A stretch of 64,000 nt of DNA from Salinarimonas sp. (GTDB lineage: Bacteria > Pseudomonadota > Alphaproteobacteria > Rhizobiales > Beijerinckiaceae), in the NCBI RefSeq assembly GCF_040111675.1, contig NZ_CP157794.1:2563501-2627500 (forward strand), in the 5' to 3' direction. Made by a program: the position numbers and the translations under genes. A model generated the notes under the pieces. That model did not search any database. It was not told where the DNA came from and worked only from the letters and a program-made list of their open reading frames with translations. This document shows positions 8,592 through 18,305 of the stretch, piece by piece (position 1 is the first letter of the stretch; each line of letters opens with the position of its first letter).

Positions 8592-10013
8592 ATGTCCTTC
8601 GACGAACTCGGACTGAGCGACAAGGTCCTGCAGGCCGTCACGGCCTCGGGCTACACGCAGCCGACGCCCATCCAGGCGCAAGCGATCCCGCACGTGCTGT
8701 CACGGCGCGACGTCCTCGGCATCGCCCAGACCGGGACCGGCAAGACGGCGGCGTTCACGCTGCCGATGCTGACCCTGCTGGAGACGGGGCGCGCTCGTGC
8801 GCGCATGCCGCGCACGCTGATCCTCGAGCCGACGCGGGAGCTCGCCGCCCAGGTCGAGGAGAACTTCGTCAAGTACGGGGTCAACCACAAGCTCTCGGTC
8901 GCGCTGCTCATCGGCGGCGTCTCCTTCGCCGATCAGGACATGAAGATCACCCGCGGCGTCGACGTGCTGATCGCGACGCCCGGGCGTCTTCTCGACCATT
9001 TCGAGCGCGGCAAGCTGCTGCTCACCGGCGTCGAGCTTCTCGTCATCGACGAAGCCGACCGCATGCTCGACATGGGCTTCATTCCCGACATCGAGCGGAT
9101 CGTGAAGCTCACCCCCTTCACGCGCCAGACGCTGTTCTTCTCCGCCACGATGCCGCCGGAGATCCAGCGCTTGTCGGACAAGTTCCTGTCCAACCCGGTG
9201 AAGGTCGAGGTCGCGCGCCCGGCTTCCGCCGCGCAGACGATCACTCAGCGCCTCGTCGCCACGGGCCATGAGCCCGCCGCCAAGCGCGAAACGCTGCGCG
9301 AGCTGATCCGCGAGGCGGTCGACCTCCAGAACGCGATCATCTTCTGCAACAGGAAGCGCGACGTGGCGGTGCTGCATCGCTCGCTGCTGCGCCACAAGTT
9401 CAATGCCGTCGCGCTCCACGGCGATATGGACCAGCGCGCGCGCATGATCGCTCTCGACGCCTTCCGAACGGGCGAATCGAAGATCCTGGTCGCCTCCGAC
9501 GTCGCCGCGCGCGGTCTCGACATCCCCGCCGTGTCGCACGTGTTCAACTACGACGTCCCCCACCATGCGGAGGACTACGTCCACCGAATCGGCCGCACCG
9601 GCCGCGCGGGGCGTTCCGGCGCCGCCTTCACGCTGGTCGCGCCGGGAGACGAGAAGTCCCTGTCGGCGATCGAGAAGCTGATCGGCGTCGATGTCCCCTG
9701 GCAGGGCCAGACGGTGCGAGAGGCGGGGTTCGAGCCGGAGCGGCCGGCGCGCGGCCGTGGCCGTCGGACCGGTGGACGTCCGGCGGAGCCGCAACCGGAG
9801 CGCGCCGAAACGACGTCGCGCCGCCGCGAGGAGCGCCCCGAAGGGCGCGAGACGCCGCGCCGAGAGCCGGCGGCGCCACGCGGCGCCGGCAAGGGCGAGG
9901 GACGTCGCCGCGAGCGGGATCGGGAGCGGGACGACAGCTTCGAGACGCCGAGCTTCGGCGACCACATTCCTGCCTTCCTGTTGCGCCCGGCCGTGATCAA
10001 AACCAAAAAATAG
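8592..10013 (+). CDS. DEAD-box ATP-dependent RNA helicase (RhlE-like)
   Basis: 473-residue helicase that unwinds short RNA duplexes with ATP, acting in RNA decay, ribosome assembly or cold adaptation. All motifs are present in order: Q motif (GYTQPTPIQAQAIP), motif I AQTGTGKTAA, Ia PTRELAAQ, Ib ATPGRLLD, II DEAD (VIDEADRMLDMGF), III SAT, IV IIFCNRKRD, V ASDVAARGLDIP and VI HRIGRTGRAG. The last 110 residues are a low-complexity Arg/Glu/Pro/Gly tail that probably binds RNA. The start MSFDELGLS at 8592 matches the usual beginning of RhlE proteins; an in-frame ATG at 8475 lies inside the promoter -10 box and is rejected. Confidence 0.96.
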   Translation: MSFDELGLSDKVLQAVTASGYTQPTPIQAQAIPHVLSRRDVLGIAQTGTGKTAAFTLPMLTLLETGRARARMPRTLILEPTRELAAQVEENFVKYGVNHKLSVALLIGGVSFADQDMKITRGVDVLIATPGRLLDHFERGKLLLTGVELLVIDEADRMLDMGFIPDIERIVKLTPFTRQTLFFSATMPPEIQRLSDKFLSNPVKVEVARPASAAQTITQRLVATGHEPAAKRETLRELIREAVDLQNAIIFCNRKRDVAVLHRSLLRHKFNAVALHGDMDQRARMIALDAFRTGESKILVASDVAARGLDIPAVSHVFNYDVPHHAEDYVHRIGRTGRAGRSGAAFTLVAPGDEKSLSAIEKLIGVDVPWQGQTVREAGFEPERPARGRGRRTGGRPAEPQPERAETTSRRREERPEGRETPRREPAAPRGAGKGEGRRRERDRERDDSFETPSFGDHIPAFLLRPAVIKTKK

Positions 10014-10125
10014 CATCCGTGCTCGGCGTTATTAACCGAGTTTTCGGTCTTTGCGTGCACTCTCCCTATCCGAGAGACGGTCACGGCCCATCCTCGGGTT
10101 GTGCGCTATCGCGGGATGGGTGCTG

Positions 10126-11202
10126 ATGACGGCGAAGGGCGAGGATCTCGAGCGCAGCTTTCAGGTCGGGCAACGCGCGCTCGAGCTGATGAAGACCTAC
10201 GGCTCGTCCGCGAGTCCTCGCGCGTACGAGGTGTGGTACACCTACGTCACCGGCGCGAAACCGGTCATCAACGAGGCGATCAAGCGGATTGCCGCGGACC
10301 GGGGCTCGGTGCGCGACGAGGATGTCGAATCGCTTCATTCCGAGCATCTCTCTCCGCAGAAATTCGCGCAGGAAGCCGAAAAGACCGGCGCCACCGTCAT
10401 CGCCGAGATCGACGAGGTGATGGAGATGCTCGAGATGGCGCTCGGCTCCACCGCCAAGTACGGCGAATCGCTCGAAGCGTTCTCGAACGACCTGGCCATC
10501 ACCATCGACAAGCGCCGAATCCGCGAGCTGGTCGCCGCTCTCGTCACCGCCACGAAGGACGTCGCCTCCAACAACAAGACGCTCGAGGCGCGCCTGCGCG
10601 AGACCCGCGGCGAGATCGAGGTGCTGCGCGAGACGCTGGAGGCGGTGCGGATCGAATCGCTCACCGATCCGCTCACCGGCATCGCCAACCGCAAGCATTT
10701 CGAGGAAATGCTGGTGAAGACGATCGATCAGGCGATCGTCGAGCGCAGCCCGCTGGCCCTCGTCGTCATCGACATCGACCATTTCAAGCGCTTCAACGAC
10801 ACCTACGGTCACCTCACCGGCGACCAGGTGCTGCGCCTCGTCGGCATGACCATGCGCGAGCAGGTGAAGACGAAGGCGACCCTCGCGCGCTTCGGCGGCG
10901 AGGAGTTCGGCATCATCCTGCCCGATACGACCGTCGACACCGCCCGCACCATCGCCGAGCGCGTGCGCACGAGCGTGATGAGCCGCGAGCTGGTCAAGCG
11001 CTCGACCGGCGAATCGCTCGGAAAGGTCACCATCTCGGTGGGCTGCGCCGGCATGCGCAAGGGCGATACGGCGGTCTCGCTGCTGGAGCGGGCGGATCAG
11101 TGCATGTTCGCCGCCAAACGCGCCGGCCGCAATCGCACCGTGGTCGACACCGATTCGGCCTTCGAGGAAGCGGACGAGGGCGAGGCCGCCGCCGTCGCTT
11201 GA
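10126..11202 (+). CDS. GGDEF-domain diguanylate cyclase
   Basis: 358-residue cytoplasmic protein that should make the second messenger cyclic di-GMP from two GTP. Residues 1-170 are helical with no domain I recognise and end in a coiled coil (EARLRETRGEIEVLRETLEAV). The GGDEF domain fills about 175-345: DPLTGIANRKHF, DIDHFKRFND and the active GGEEF signature. The RxxD product-inhibition site that should lie five residues before GGEEF reads KTKA, so feedback inhibition is probably lost. The ATG at 10126 is chosen because the upstream extension from 10051 does not look coding. No phosphodiesterase gene is nearby. Confidence 0.93.
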   Translation: MTAKGEDLERSFQVGQRALELMKTYGSSASPRAYEVWYTYVTGAKPVINEAIKRIAADRGSVRDEDVESLHSEHLSPQKFAQEAEKTGATVIAEIDEVMEMLEMALGSTAKYGESLEAFSNDLAITIDKRRIRELVAALVTATKDVASNNKTLEARLRETRGEIEVLRETLEAVRIESLTDPLTGIANRKHFEEMLVKTIDQAIVERSPLALVVIDIDHFKRFNDTYGHLTGDQVLRLVGMTMREQVKTKATLARFGGEEFGIILPDTTVDTARTIAERVRTSVMSRELVKRSTGESLGKVTISVGCAGMRKGDTAVSLLERADQCMFAAKRAGRNRTVVDTDSAFEEADEGEAAAVA

Positions 11203-11217
11203 TCCCTCACGCTCGTC

Positions 11218-11577
11218 TCAAGAGGCGCGGCGACGCCGAGACGGGGGCTTTGCGGCCGCCGTGCGTCGCGCCGCCTGAAGGGCCAGACGCCCCCAGCGGG
11301 CGGCCTGGTCCGGATCGTCCTGCGCAGGGTCGGGGAGCGTCCAGTAGCTCATCACCGAACGCTTGCCCTTGCTCTCGTAGACGAAAGGCCGCGCGCCGGC
11401 GGCCTCGAAGGCGGGCTTCGTCGTCTCGTCCACTTTGAGGTAGAGTTCGCCATAGGCGACGAGGCCGACCATCAGGTCGCCGGAATAGACCCCGAGACCG
11501 CCGAACATGCGCTTCGTGCGGATGGGCGCGAGCTCCGGCGCGGCGGCGAACAGCTCCTGGATCGCCGCGTCGTCCAT
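11218..11577 (-). CDS. TfoX/Sxy N-terminal domain protein
   Basis: 119 residues matching the TfoX/Sxy N-terminal domain, recognised by IRTKRMFGGLGVYSGDLMVGLVAYGELYLKVD. TfoX regulates competence genes in gammaproteobacteria; single-domain versions in alphaproteobacteria have no proven role. The C-terminus is a basic tail (PPSRRRRAS). It lies 16 bp beyond the stop of sufA on the same strand, so it is probably the last gene of the SUF operon transcript, although a functional link is not known. Confidence 0.85.
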   Translation of the reverse strand: MDDAAIQELFAAAPELAPIRTKRMFGGLGVYSGDLMVGLVAYGELYLKVDETTKPAFEAAGARPFVYESKGKRSVMSYWTLPDPAQDDPDQAARWGRLALQAARRTAAAKPPSRRRRAS

Positions 11578-11593
11578 GCCGCGCCTCCGCGGG

Positions 11594-11968
11594 TCAACGC
11601 GCCTCGGCGCCGTCGAGCTTCGCCGGGGACAGGGCCACCGACTCGCCGCAGCCGCAGGCCGAGGTCTGGTTGGGATTGTTGAAGACGAACTGGGCCGAGA
11701 GCTTGTCGACCTTGAAGTCCATCTCCGTGCCGAGCAGGAACAGCACCGCCTTCGGATCGACGAAGACCTTCGCGCCCTTGTCCTCGACGACCTCGTCGCC
11801 CGGCTGCGGGCTGTCGGCCGTCTCCATCGTATAGGACATGCCGGCGCAACCGCCGTTCTTCACGCCCACGCGCAAGCCGCCGTCGGGCTTGTCGGCGTTG
11901 GCGACGATCGTCCTGATCCGGTCCGCCGCCGCATCGGTCAGCGAGACCACCTTGAAGTTTCCGAACAT
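11594..11968 (-). CDS. sufA: A-type iron-sulfur carrier protein SufA/IscA family
   Basis: 124-residue A-type carrier that receives Fe-S clusters from SufBCD and hands them to target proteins. The three conserved cysteines are present: one in GGCAGMSY and two in the C-terminal ACGCGES motif. The rest fits the family (LTDAAADRIR, VFNNPNQTSACGCG). The start at 11968 (MFGNFKVVSLT) gives a normal length; the longer frame to 12076 is GC-rich noncoding sequence. It is the distal SUF gene, separated from sufT by the toxin-antitoxin pair. A short alanine-rich tail follows the cysteine motif. Confidence 0.93.
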   Translation of the reverse strand: MFGNFKVVSLTDAAADRIRTIVANADKPDGGLRVGVKNGGCAGMSYTMETADSPQPGDEVVEDKGAKVFVDPKAVLFLLGTEMDFKVDKLSAQFVFNNPNQTSACGCGESVALSPAKLDGAEAR

Positions 11969-12103
11969 GCGCGCTCTCTCCCGCCCGGGTTCAAGGTCCG
12001 GGCTTCGCGAGGGTTCGAGGTGAAGATAATCACTCGGAGCGCCGAGGTCGAGGGGCGGGGAAATGCCGAGGGGCATACCGGGCCCTTCGCTTCGAGTGAC
12101 AGT

Positions 12104-12415
12104 TCACGTCTGCTGACCGGGCGCCAGCACGCGCACGATCTCGACCTCGGTTTCCTCTCCGAGCTCGTCACTCGCCCTCTCCAGCACCCGATAGACGATG
12201 ATGTATCCACCGCGAACCGAACGCCGACGCATTCCCGGCAGGGTGGCATGCGGCGGCCAGCGATACGGCGCGCGGGCGATGTCATGCATGGCGCGGAGCA
12301 GAGCGTCGAGACGCGCGGCAGAACCGCGCCCAGCACCCGGCTGCGACAGCCAAAGGACCGCGCGGCCGATATCGGCGATCGCCTCGCGCGCGAAAGCGAG
12401 AGAACCCAGACGCAT
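12104..12415 (-). CDS. RelE/ParE-family toxin
   Basis: 103 residues with the RelE/ParE plasmid-stabilisation toxin pattern: an N-terminal helical pair (FAREAIADIGRAVLWLSQ...AARLDALLRAMHDIARAP), then beta strands with LPGMRRRSVRGGYIIVYRV and VEIVRVLAPGQQ. Members either cleave mRNA on the ribosome (RelE) or poison DNA gyrase (ParE); which applies here cannot be told. It starts 9 bp after the antitoxin stop, the usual order for this toxin class. It sits between sufT and sufA, an unusual place for a toxin-antitoxin module. Confidence 0.8.
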   Translation of the reverse strand: MRLGSLAFAREAIADIGRAVLWLSQPGAGRGSAARLDALLRAMHDIARAPYRWPPHATLPGMRRRSVRGGYIIVYRVLERASDELGEETEVEIVRVLAPGQQT

Positions 12416-12424
12416 CGGCGCGGC

Positions 12425-12754
12425 TCAGCGCTCCGGCGCGTCCTCCAGCCAAGCAGGCATCGGCGGCGCCCGCCCCTCCGAGAGCGCTTGCAAGATCGCC
12501 TCGGCCTCCGCCCCGCGAACGACCCTGCCCGCCTCGATGTCGCGCAGCCCCTCCTCGATGCGGGCATTCATGTATGCCAGCTGGGCGCGCCGGCCCTCGA
12601 TCGAGTCCGGCGGGTGCCCCCCGGAGGCGCCGGGCTCCTGCGCGACGCAATCCAGCGCCTCCAGCAGGTCCGGGTCCGCGAGATCGAAGTCATTCACGTC
12701 GAAGCGGGACTGCGGGCTCTCCCCGAAGCCGCCATCCGGCGTGCGCGTCGTCAT
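12425..12754 (-). CDS. Putative antitoxin of the RelE/ParE-type module
   Basis: 109 residues, acidic, directly upstream of the toxin gene. The C-terminal half (YMNARIEEGLRDIEAGRVV...EAEAILQAL) resembles the ParD-type helix that wraps the partner toxin. The N-terminal half has no clear DNA-binding motif that I can name. The ATG at 12754 is preceded by GGAGGGG; upstream in-frame ATGs to 12826 lack a ribosome site. Assignment as antitoxin rests mostly on position and the C-terminal helix. Confidence 0.65.
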   Translation of the reverse strand: MTTRTPDGGFGESPQSRFDVNDFDLADPDLLEALDCVAQEPGASGGHPPDSIEGRRAQLAYMNARIEEGLRDIEAGRVVRGAEAEAILQALSEGRAPPMPAWLEDAPER

Positions 12755-12859
12755 CTGCAGCCCCTCCATCGTATCCGGGGAGAGCATGCACGAGAACGAA
12801 CGCGAACGCAACCCGAGTCGCATCACGCCGAGAGATACACCCAGTGCGCGAAAACCGGC

Positions 12860-13261
12860 TCACCACATGTCGAGCGCGACGCGGGCCTCGTCGGACATGC
12901 GGCTCTGGTCCCAGGGCGGGTCGAAGACGATCTGGACGTCGACCTCCTGTACGCCCTGCACGGCGGCGACGGCGTTCTCGACCCAGCCCGGCATCTCGCC
13001 GGCGACGGGGCAGCCGGGCGAGGTCAGCGTCATGTCGATCGAGACCTTGCGCTCGTCGGAGATCTCGACGCGGTAGATCAGGCCGAGCTCGTAGATGTCG
13101 GCCGGGATCTCCGGATCGTAGACGGTCTTGAGCGCCGCGACGATATCGTCGGTGAGGCGATCGATCTCCTCCGGCGGCAGGCCGGAGCCGCCCGCCTCGC
13201 CGGAGGTGGCGACCTGAGGCTCGTTGGGGGTGGGCGTATCGGTCACGGTGCTCTCGCTCAT
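12860..13261 (-). CDS. sufT: SUF-associated MIP18/DUF59 protein (SufT-like)
   Basis: 133-residue protein of the MIP18/DUF59 family, which helps mature Fe-S proteins. The first 30 residues are a variable linker; the domain then shows VYDPEIPADIYELGLIYRVEI, the conserved cysteine in LTSPGCP, and a C-terminal VFDPPWDQSRMSDEAR motif. It is 21 bp downstream of sufS in the same orientation, as in most alphaproteobacterial SUF operons (sufS, DUF59, sufA). Confidence 0.9.
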   Translation of the reverse strand: MSESTVTDTPTPNEPQVATSGEAGGSGLPPEEIDRLTDDIVAALKTVYDPEIPADIYELGLIYRVEISDERKVSIDMTLTSPGCPVAGEMPGWVENAVAAVQGVQEVDVQIVFDPPWDQSRMSDEARVALDMW

Positions 13262-13282
13262 CGGGGAATGATCCTCGTCGCG

Positions 13283-14536
13283 TCAGGCGAACAGCGTCTC
13301 CGCCTTGCGCAGCGCGTCCACCAGCTTATCGACTTCCTCGCGGGTATTGTAGAGCCCGAAGGACGCACGGCATGTGGAGGTGACGCCGAACCGCTGCAAG
13401 AGCGGCATGGCGCAATGGGTGCCGGCGCGCACGGCGACGCCCTGCCGATCGATGACGGTAGCCACGTCGTGGGCGTGCGCCCCCTTCATCTCGAAGGAGA
13501 AGATCGCGCCCTTCTCCTTCGCCTGGCCGATCAGGCGGATGGAGTTCATCTCGCCGAGCCGCCCCTGCGCGTAGTCGCGCAGATCGGCCTCGTGCGCGGC
13601 GATGCCCTCGCGACCCAGCGCCATCATGTAGCGCAGGGCCGCGTCGAGGCCGATCGCCTCGAGGATCGCCGGCGTGCCGGCCTCGAAACGATGCGGCGGA
13701 TGATTGTAGGTGACCGTCTCCGTGGTCACGAGATCGATCATCTCGCCGCCGCCCTCGAAGGGCGGCATGCGCTCCAGCCAGTCCTTCTTGCCGTAGAGGA
13801 CGCCGATGCCGGTCGGGCCGTAGAGCTTGTGGCCGGTCATGACGAAGAAGTCGGCGTCGAGGGCCTGGACGTCGATGGGCATGTGCACGGCCGACTGGGC
13901 GCCGTCGACCAGCACCGGGATGCCGCGGGCGTGCGCCGCCTCGATGATCGCCTTCATGGGCGTCACCGTGCCGAGCGCGTTCGACATCTGGGTGATGGCG
14001 ACCATCTTCGTGCGCGGGCCGAGCAGCTTCTCGTATTCCTCGAACAGGAACTCGCCCTCGTCCGAGACCGGGACCCACTTGATCACCGCGCCCTTGCGCT
14101 CGCGCAGGAAGTGCCAGGGCACGATGTTGGAATGGTGCTCCATGATCGAGAGCACGATCTCGTCGCCCTCCCCGATCCCGTGCTCGCCGCCCATCCGGCC
14201 GAAGCAGTCGGCGACGATGTTGTAGGCCTCGGTGGCGTTGCGGGTGAAGACGATCTCGTCGACGGAGCCGGCGCCGAGGAAGTCGCGCACGGTCTCGCGC
14301 GCGGCCTCGAAGCCCTCGGTGGCGACGTTGGCCATGTAGTGCAGGCCGCGATGGACGTTGGCGTAGCCCGTCTCCATCGCGGTCGACATGGCGTCGATCA
14401 CCGCCTTCGGCTTCTGGGCCGAGGCGGCGCTGTCGAGGTAGACGAGCGGCTTGCCGTAGACCTGCTGCGACAGGATCGGGAAGTCGCGGCGCACGGCCTC
14501 GACGTCGTAGGGAAGAGCGGTCGTCTTCGTGTCCAT
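13283..14536 (-). CDS. sufS: Cysteine desulfurase SufS
   Basis: 417-residue PLP enzyme of the class II (SufS/CsdA) group that removes sulfur from cysteine for cluster assembly. Visible: the PLP-binding lysine in VMTGHKLYGPTGIGVLYG at about residue 230, the histidine in the SIMEHHSN region, and the catalytic cysteine in RAGTHCAMPLL at about residue 370, with the short active-site loop typical of the class II type. Length is typical. It follows sufD across a 67-bp gap that contains a strong palindrome. No SufE gene is in the window. Confidence 0.96.
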   Translation of the reverse strand: MDTKTTALPYDVEAVRRDFPILSQQVYGKPLVYLDSAASAQKPKAVIDAMSTAMETGYANVHRGLHYMANVATEGFEAARETVRDFLGAGSVDEIVFTRNATEAYNIVADCFGRMGGEHGIGEGDEIVLSIMEHHSNIVPWHFLRERKGAVIKWVPVSDEGEFLFEEYEKLLGPRTKMVAITQMSNALGTVTPMKAIIEAAHARGIPVLVDGAQSAVHMPIDVQALDADFFVMTGHKLYGPTGIGVLYGKKDWLERMPPFEGGGEMIDLVTTETVTYNHPPHRFEAGTPAILEAIGLDAALRYMMALGREGIAAHEADLRDYAQGRLGEMNSIRLIGQAKEKGAIFSFEMKGAHAHDVATVIDRQGVAVRAGTHCAMPLLQRFGVTSTCRASFGLYNTREEVDKLVDALRKAETLFA

Positions 14537-14548
14537 GGTCGCCTCCGA

Positions 14549-14588
14549 GACCCCTCTCCCGGACGGGAGAGGGGCTGGGGTGAGGGTG
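14549..14588. repeat. Short palindromic repeat between sufD and sufS
   Basis: A hairpin made of CCCCTCTCCCG and its complement CGGGAGAGGGG around a short loop, followed by GCTGGGGTGAGGGT. The same core appears at 44466-44620. It fills most of the 67-bp gap between two genes of the suf operon, so it may affect mRNA processing or the ratio of sufS to sufBCD. Confidence 0.75.
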
Positions 14589-14603
14589 TTAGGTCCGGGG
14601 CGT

Positions 14604-15908
14604 TCAGCCCCGGGCCTTCAGCCAGGCCTCGATCACGCCCATCAGCGCCTCGCCGACGATCTCGTCATCGAGGCCCTCCTCGACGGCTTCGCCGAGGAAG
14701 CTCTCGATGAGCAGCGCCTCCGCCTCCGGCCGCGGCAGGCCGCGGGCCATGAGGTAGAACAGGAGGTCGTCGTCGAGCTCGCCGCAGGTGGCGCCGTGGG
14801 CGCACTGGACGTCGTCGGCGAAGATCTCGAGCTCCGGCTTGTTGTTCATCGTGCCCTCCTCCGAGAGGAGGACGGCGGCGGACATCATCTGCCCGTCGGT
14901 CTTCTGCGCGCCCGGGGCGACATTGATGCGGCCCTGGAACACGCCCGTGCCGCGCCCGTCGATGGCGTGCTTGAACAGCTCGCGGCTCTCGCAGCCCGTC
15001 GCCTTGTGGTTGACCACGAGCGTGGTGTCGGCGTGCTGATCGCCCGAGAGCATGGTCGCGCCGCGCACGGAGCCCTTCGCATCGGCGCCGGCGAAGGTCA
15101 TCCAGACCTGGTGGCGCGACACGGCCGAGGCGGCGACGACGTTGCGGGTGCCGAACTCGACCTCCGCGCCGAGATGCGCGGTGACCGTGGAGAGCGCCAG
15201 CGTCTTGTCGCCGTTGGCGTTGAGGCGCACGTGCGCGACCCTCCCCCGGTCGCCGACCACGAACTCGACGACGCCGTTCGGCTGGTGGGCGACGCCGTTC
15301 GGCGATTCGTGCGTCTCCAGCAGGTGGAACGAAGCATCCTCCTCGACGACGACCAGCACGCGCGTCGCGGTCGCGACCGCCTCCGCGCCCGTCGTGACGA
15401 AGCGCAGAGCCACGCGATCGGCGACCGGCTTCGTGACGTGCAGCACGACGCCGTCCGTCATGAAGGCGGCGTTGAGCGCGTAGGCCGCGTTGCCCTCGGC
15501 GTCCGCAACGGCGCCGAGCTTCGCGAGCAGCGGATGGCCCTCGGCCAGCGCCTGCGCCAGCGGCACGGCCGCGACGCCGTCCGGCATCGCGTCGGCCTTC
15601 GCGAGATGGCCGTCTACGAAGGCCAGCGTCGCCGGCTTCGCCGCCGCGAAGACGCTCTCGACCGAGAGCGCCTGCGCGACCTCGGCCTCGGACGGCTTCT
15701 GCGCCAGCGGCGCGATCTCGCGCATCAGCGCCCGCAGGTCGGTGTACTTCCACTCCTCGACCCGGCGGTGCGGGAGGCCCTTCTCCGCGAGGCGGTGGAA
15801 GGCGTCCTCGCGCGAGCGCGCGTCCCCGGGAAGGAGGCTCTTCGAACGCGCGAAGAGATCGGCGAGCGCCGTCTCCGCGGGAGTCTTCATCATCGCGACG
15901 TCCGCCAT
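14604..15908 (-). CDS. sufD: Fe-S cluster assembly scaffold protein SufD
   Basis: 434-residue SufB/SufD-fold protein that forms the SufBC2D scaffold with SufB and SufC. The N-terminal helical part contains HRRVEEWKYTDLRAL, a SufD hallmark, and the C-terminal beta-helix ends with the conserved DDVQCAHGATCGELD (histidine and cysteines) and FLGEAVEEGLD. Its ATG overlaps the sufC stop by one base (TGATG), so translation is coupled. Length is normal for SufD. Confidence 0.95.
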   Translation of the reverse strand: MADVAMMKTPAETALADLFARSKSLLPGDARSREDAFHRLAEKGLPHRRVEEWKYTDLRALMREIAPLAQKPSEAEVAQALSVESVFAAAKPATLAFVDGHLAKADAMPDGVAAVPLAQALAEGHPLLAKLGAVADAEGNAAYALNAAFMTDGVVLHVTKPVADRVALRFVTTGAEAVATATRVLVVVEEDASFHLLETHESPNGVAHQPNGVVEFVVGDRGRVAHVRLNANGDKTLALSTVTAHLGAEVEFGTRNVVAASAVSRHQVWMTFAGADAKGSVRGATMLSGDQHADTTLVVNHKATGCESRELFKHAIDGRGTGVFQGRINVAPGAQKTDGQMMSAAVLLSEEGTMNNKPELEIFADDVQCAHGATCGELDDDLLFYLMARGLPRPEAEALLIESFLGEAVEEGLDDEIVGEALMGVIEAWLKARG

Positions 15909-16660
15909 CACGCGGCCTCCTGGGCCTTGTAGTCGGCGTAGCCGCTGGCCTCGAGCTCCTCGGCGAGGTCCTTGCCGCCCGAGCGCATGATCTTGCCGTT
16001 GGCCATCACGTGCACCGTGTCCGGCACGATGTAGTTGAGGAGCCGCTGGTAGTGGGTGATCACCAGGAACGAGCGGTTCGCCGCACGCAGGCTGTTCACG
16101 CCCTCGGAGACGATGCGCAGCGCGTCGATGTCGAGGCCGGAATCGGTCTCGTCGAGGATGCACATGCGCGGCTCGAGCAGCGCCATCTGAAGGATCTCCA
16201 TGCGCTTCTTCTCGCCGCCGGAGAAGCCGACGTTGAGGGCGCGCTTGAGCATGTCGCGGGGGATCTCGAGCTTGGCCGCGGCCTCCTGGACGGCCTTCAT
16301 GAACTCGGGCGTCGTCAGCTCGGTCTCCTCGCGGGCGCGGCGCTGGGCGTTGAGCGCGGCCTTGAGGAAGGTCATCGTGGCGACGCCGGGAATCTCGAGC
16401 GGATACTGGAAGGCCAGGAACACGCCGGCGGCGGCGCGCTCGGCGGGCTCCATCTCGAGGATGTTCTCGCCGTCGAGCAGGATCTCGCCGTCGAGGATCT
16501 CGTAGTCCTCCTTGCCGGCGATGATGTAGGACAAGGTCGACTTGCCGGACCCGTTCGGGCCCATGATGGCCGCGACCTCGCCGTCGTTGATGGTCAGGTT
16601 CAGCCCGTCGAGGATGCGCTTGCCCTCGATCTCGGCGGTGAGGTTCTTGATTTCGAGCAT
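15908..16660 (-). CDS. sufC: Fe-S cluster assembly ATPase SufC
   Basis: 250-residue ABC-type ATPase of the SUF scaffold. Walker A is GPNGSGKST at about residue 34, the Q-loop lies in [11 protein letters not shown], the ABC signature is FSGGEKKR, Walker B is [11 protein letters not shown] and the H-loop is ITHYQRLL. The DETDSGLD variant is characteristic of SufC. It is placed between sufB (112-bp gap) and sufD (one-base overlap). Confidence 0.97.
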   Translation of the reverse strand: MLEIKNLTAEIEGKRILDGLNLTINDGEVAAIMGPNGSGKSTLSYIIAGKEDYEILDGEILLDGENILEMEPAERAAAGVFLAFQYPLEIPGVATMTFLKAALNAQRRAREETELTTPEFMKAVQEAAAKLEIPRDMLKRALNVGFSGGEKKRMEILQMALLEPRMCILDETDSGLDIDALRIVSEGVNSLRAANRSFLVITHYQRLLNYIVPDTVHVMANGKIMRSGGKDLAEELEASGYADYKAQEAA

Positions 16661-16772
16661 GGAGTTACGTCCGTTCGTTCATATGTCGTGATGAGCCGTC
16701 CGGCAGGGGCGCGCGTGGCCCGAAGGCCTCGCGCGCTCACGCTGTCACGGATCGGCGGAATCGATCAGGCGA

Positions 16773-18245
<1,473 letters not shown>

Positions 18246-18305
18246 GTCAACCTCCTCTCACGGTTTCAAGGACCGCGGAACGGTTTTCCTCTCTACCCAA
18301 CTCAC

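Noticed and set aside
11989..12010. GGGTTCAAGG-like T-arm suggesting a tRNA
   Set aside because: No acceptor stem, anticodon arm or D arm can be built around it; it is the leader of sufA.
11507..14710. Plus-strand open frame of over 1,000 codons across sufA-sufS
   Set aside because: Antisense to five recognisable genes; composition is the mirror of their codons and no domain is visible.
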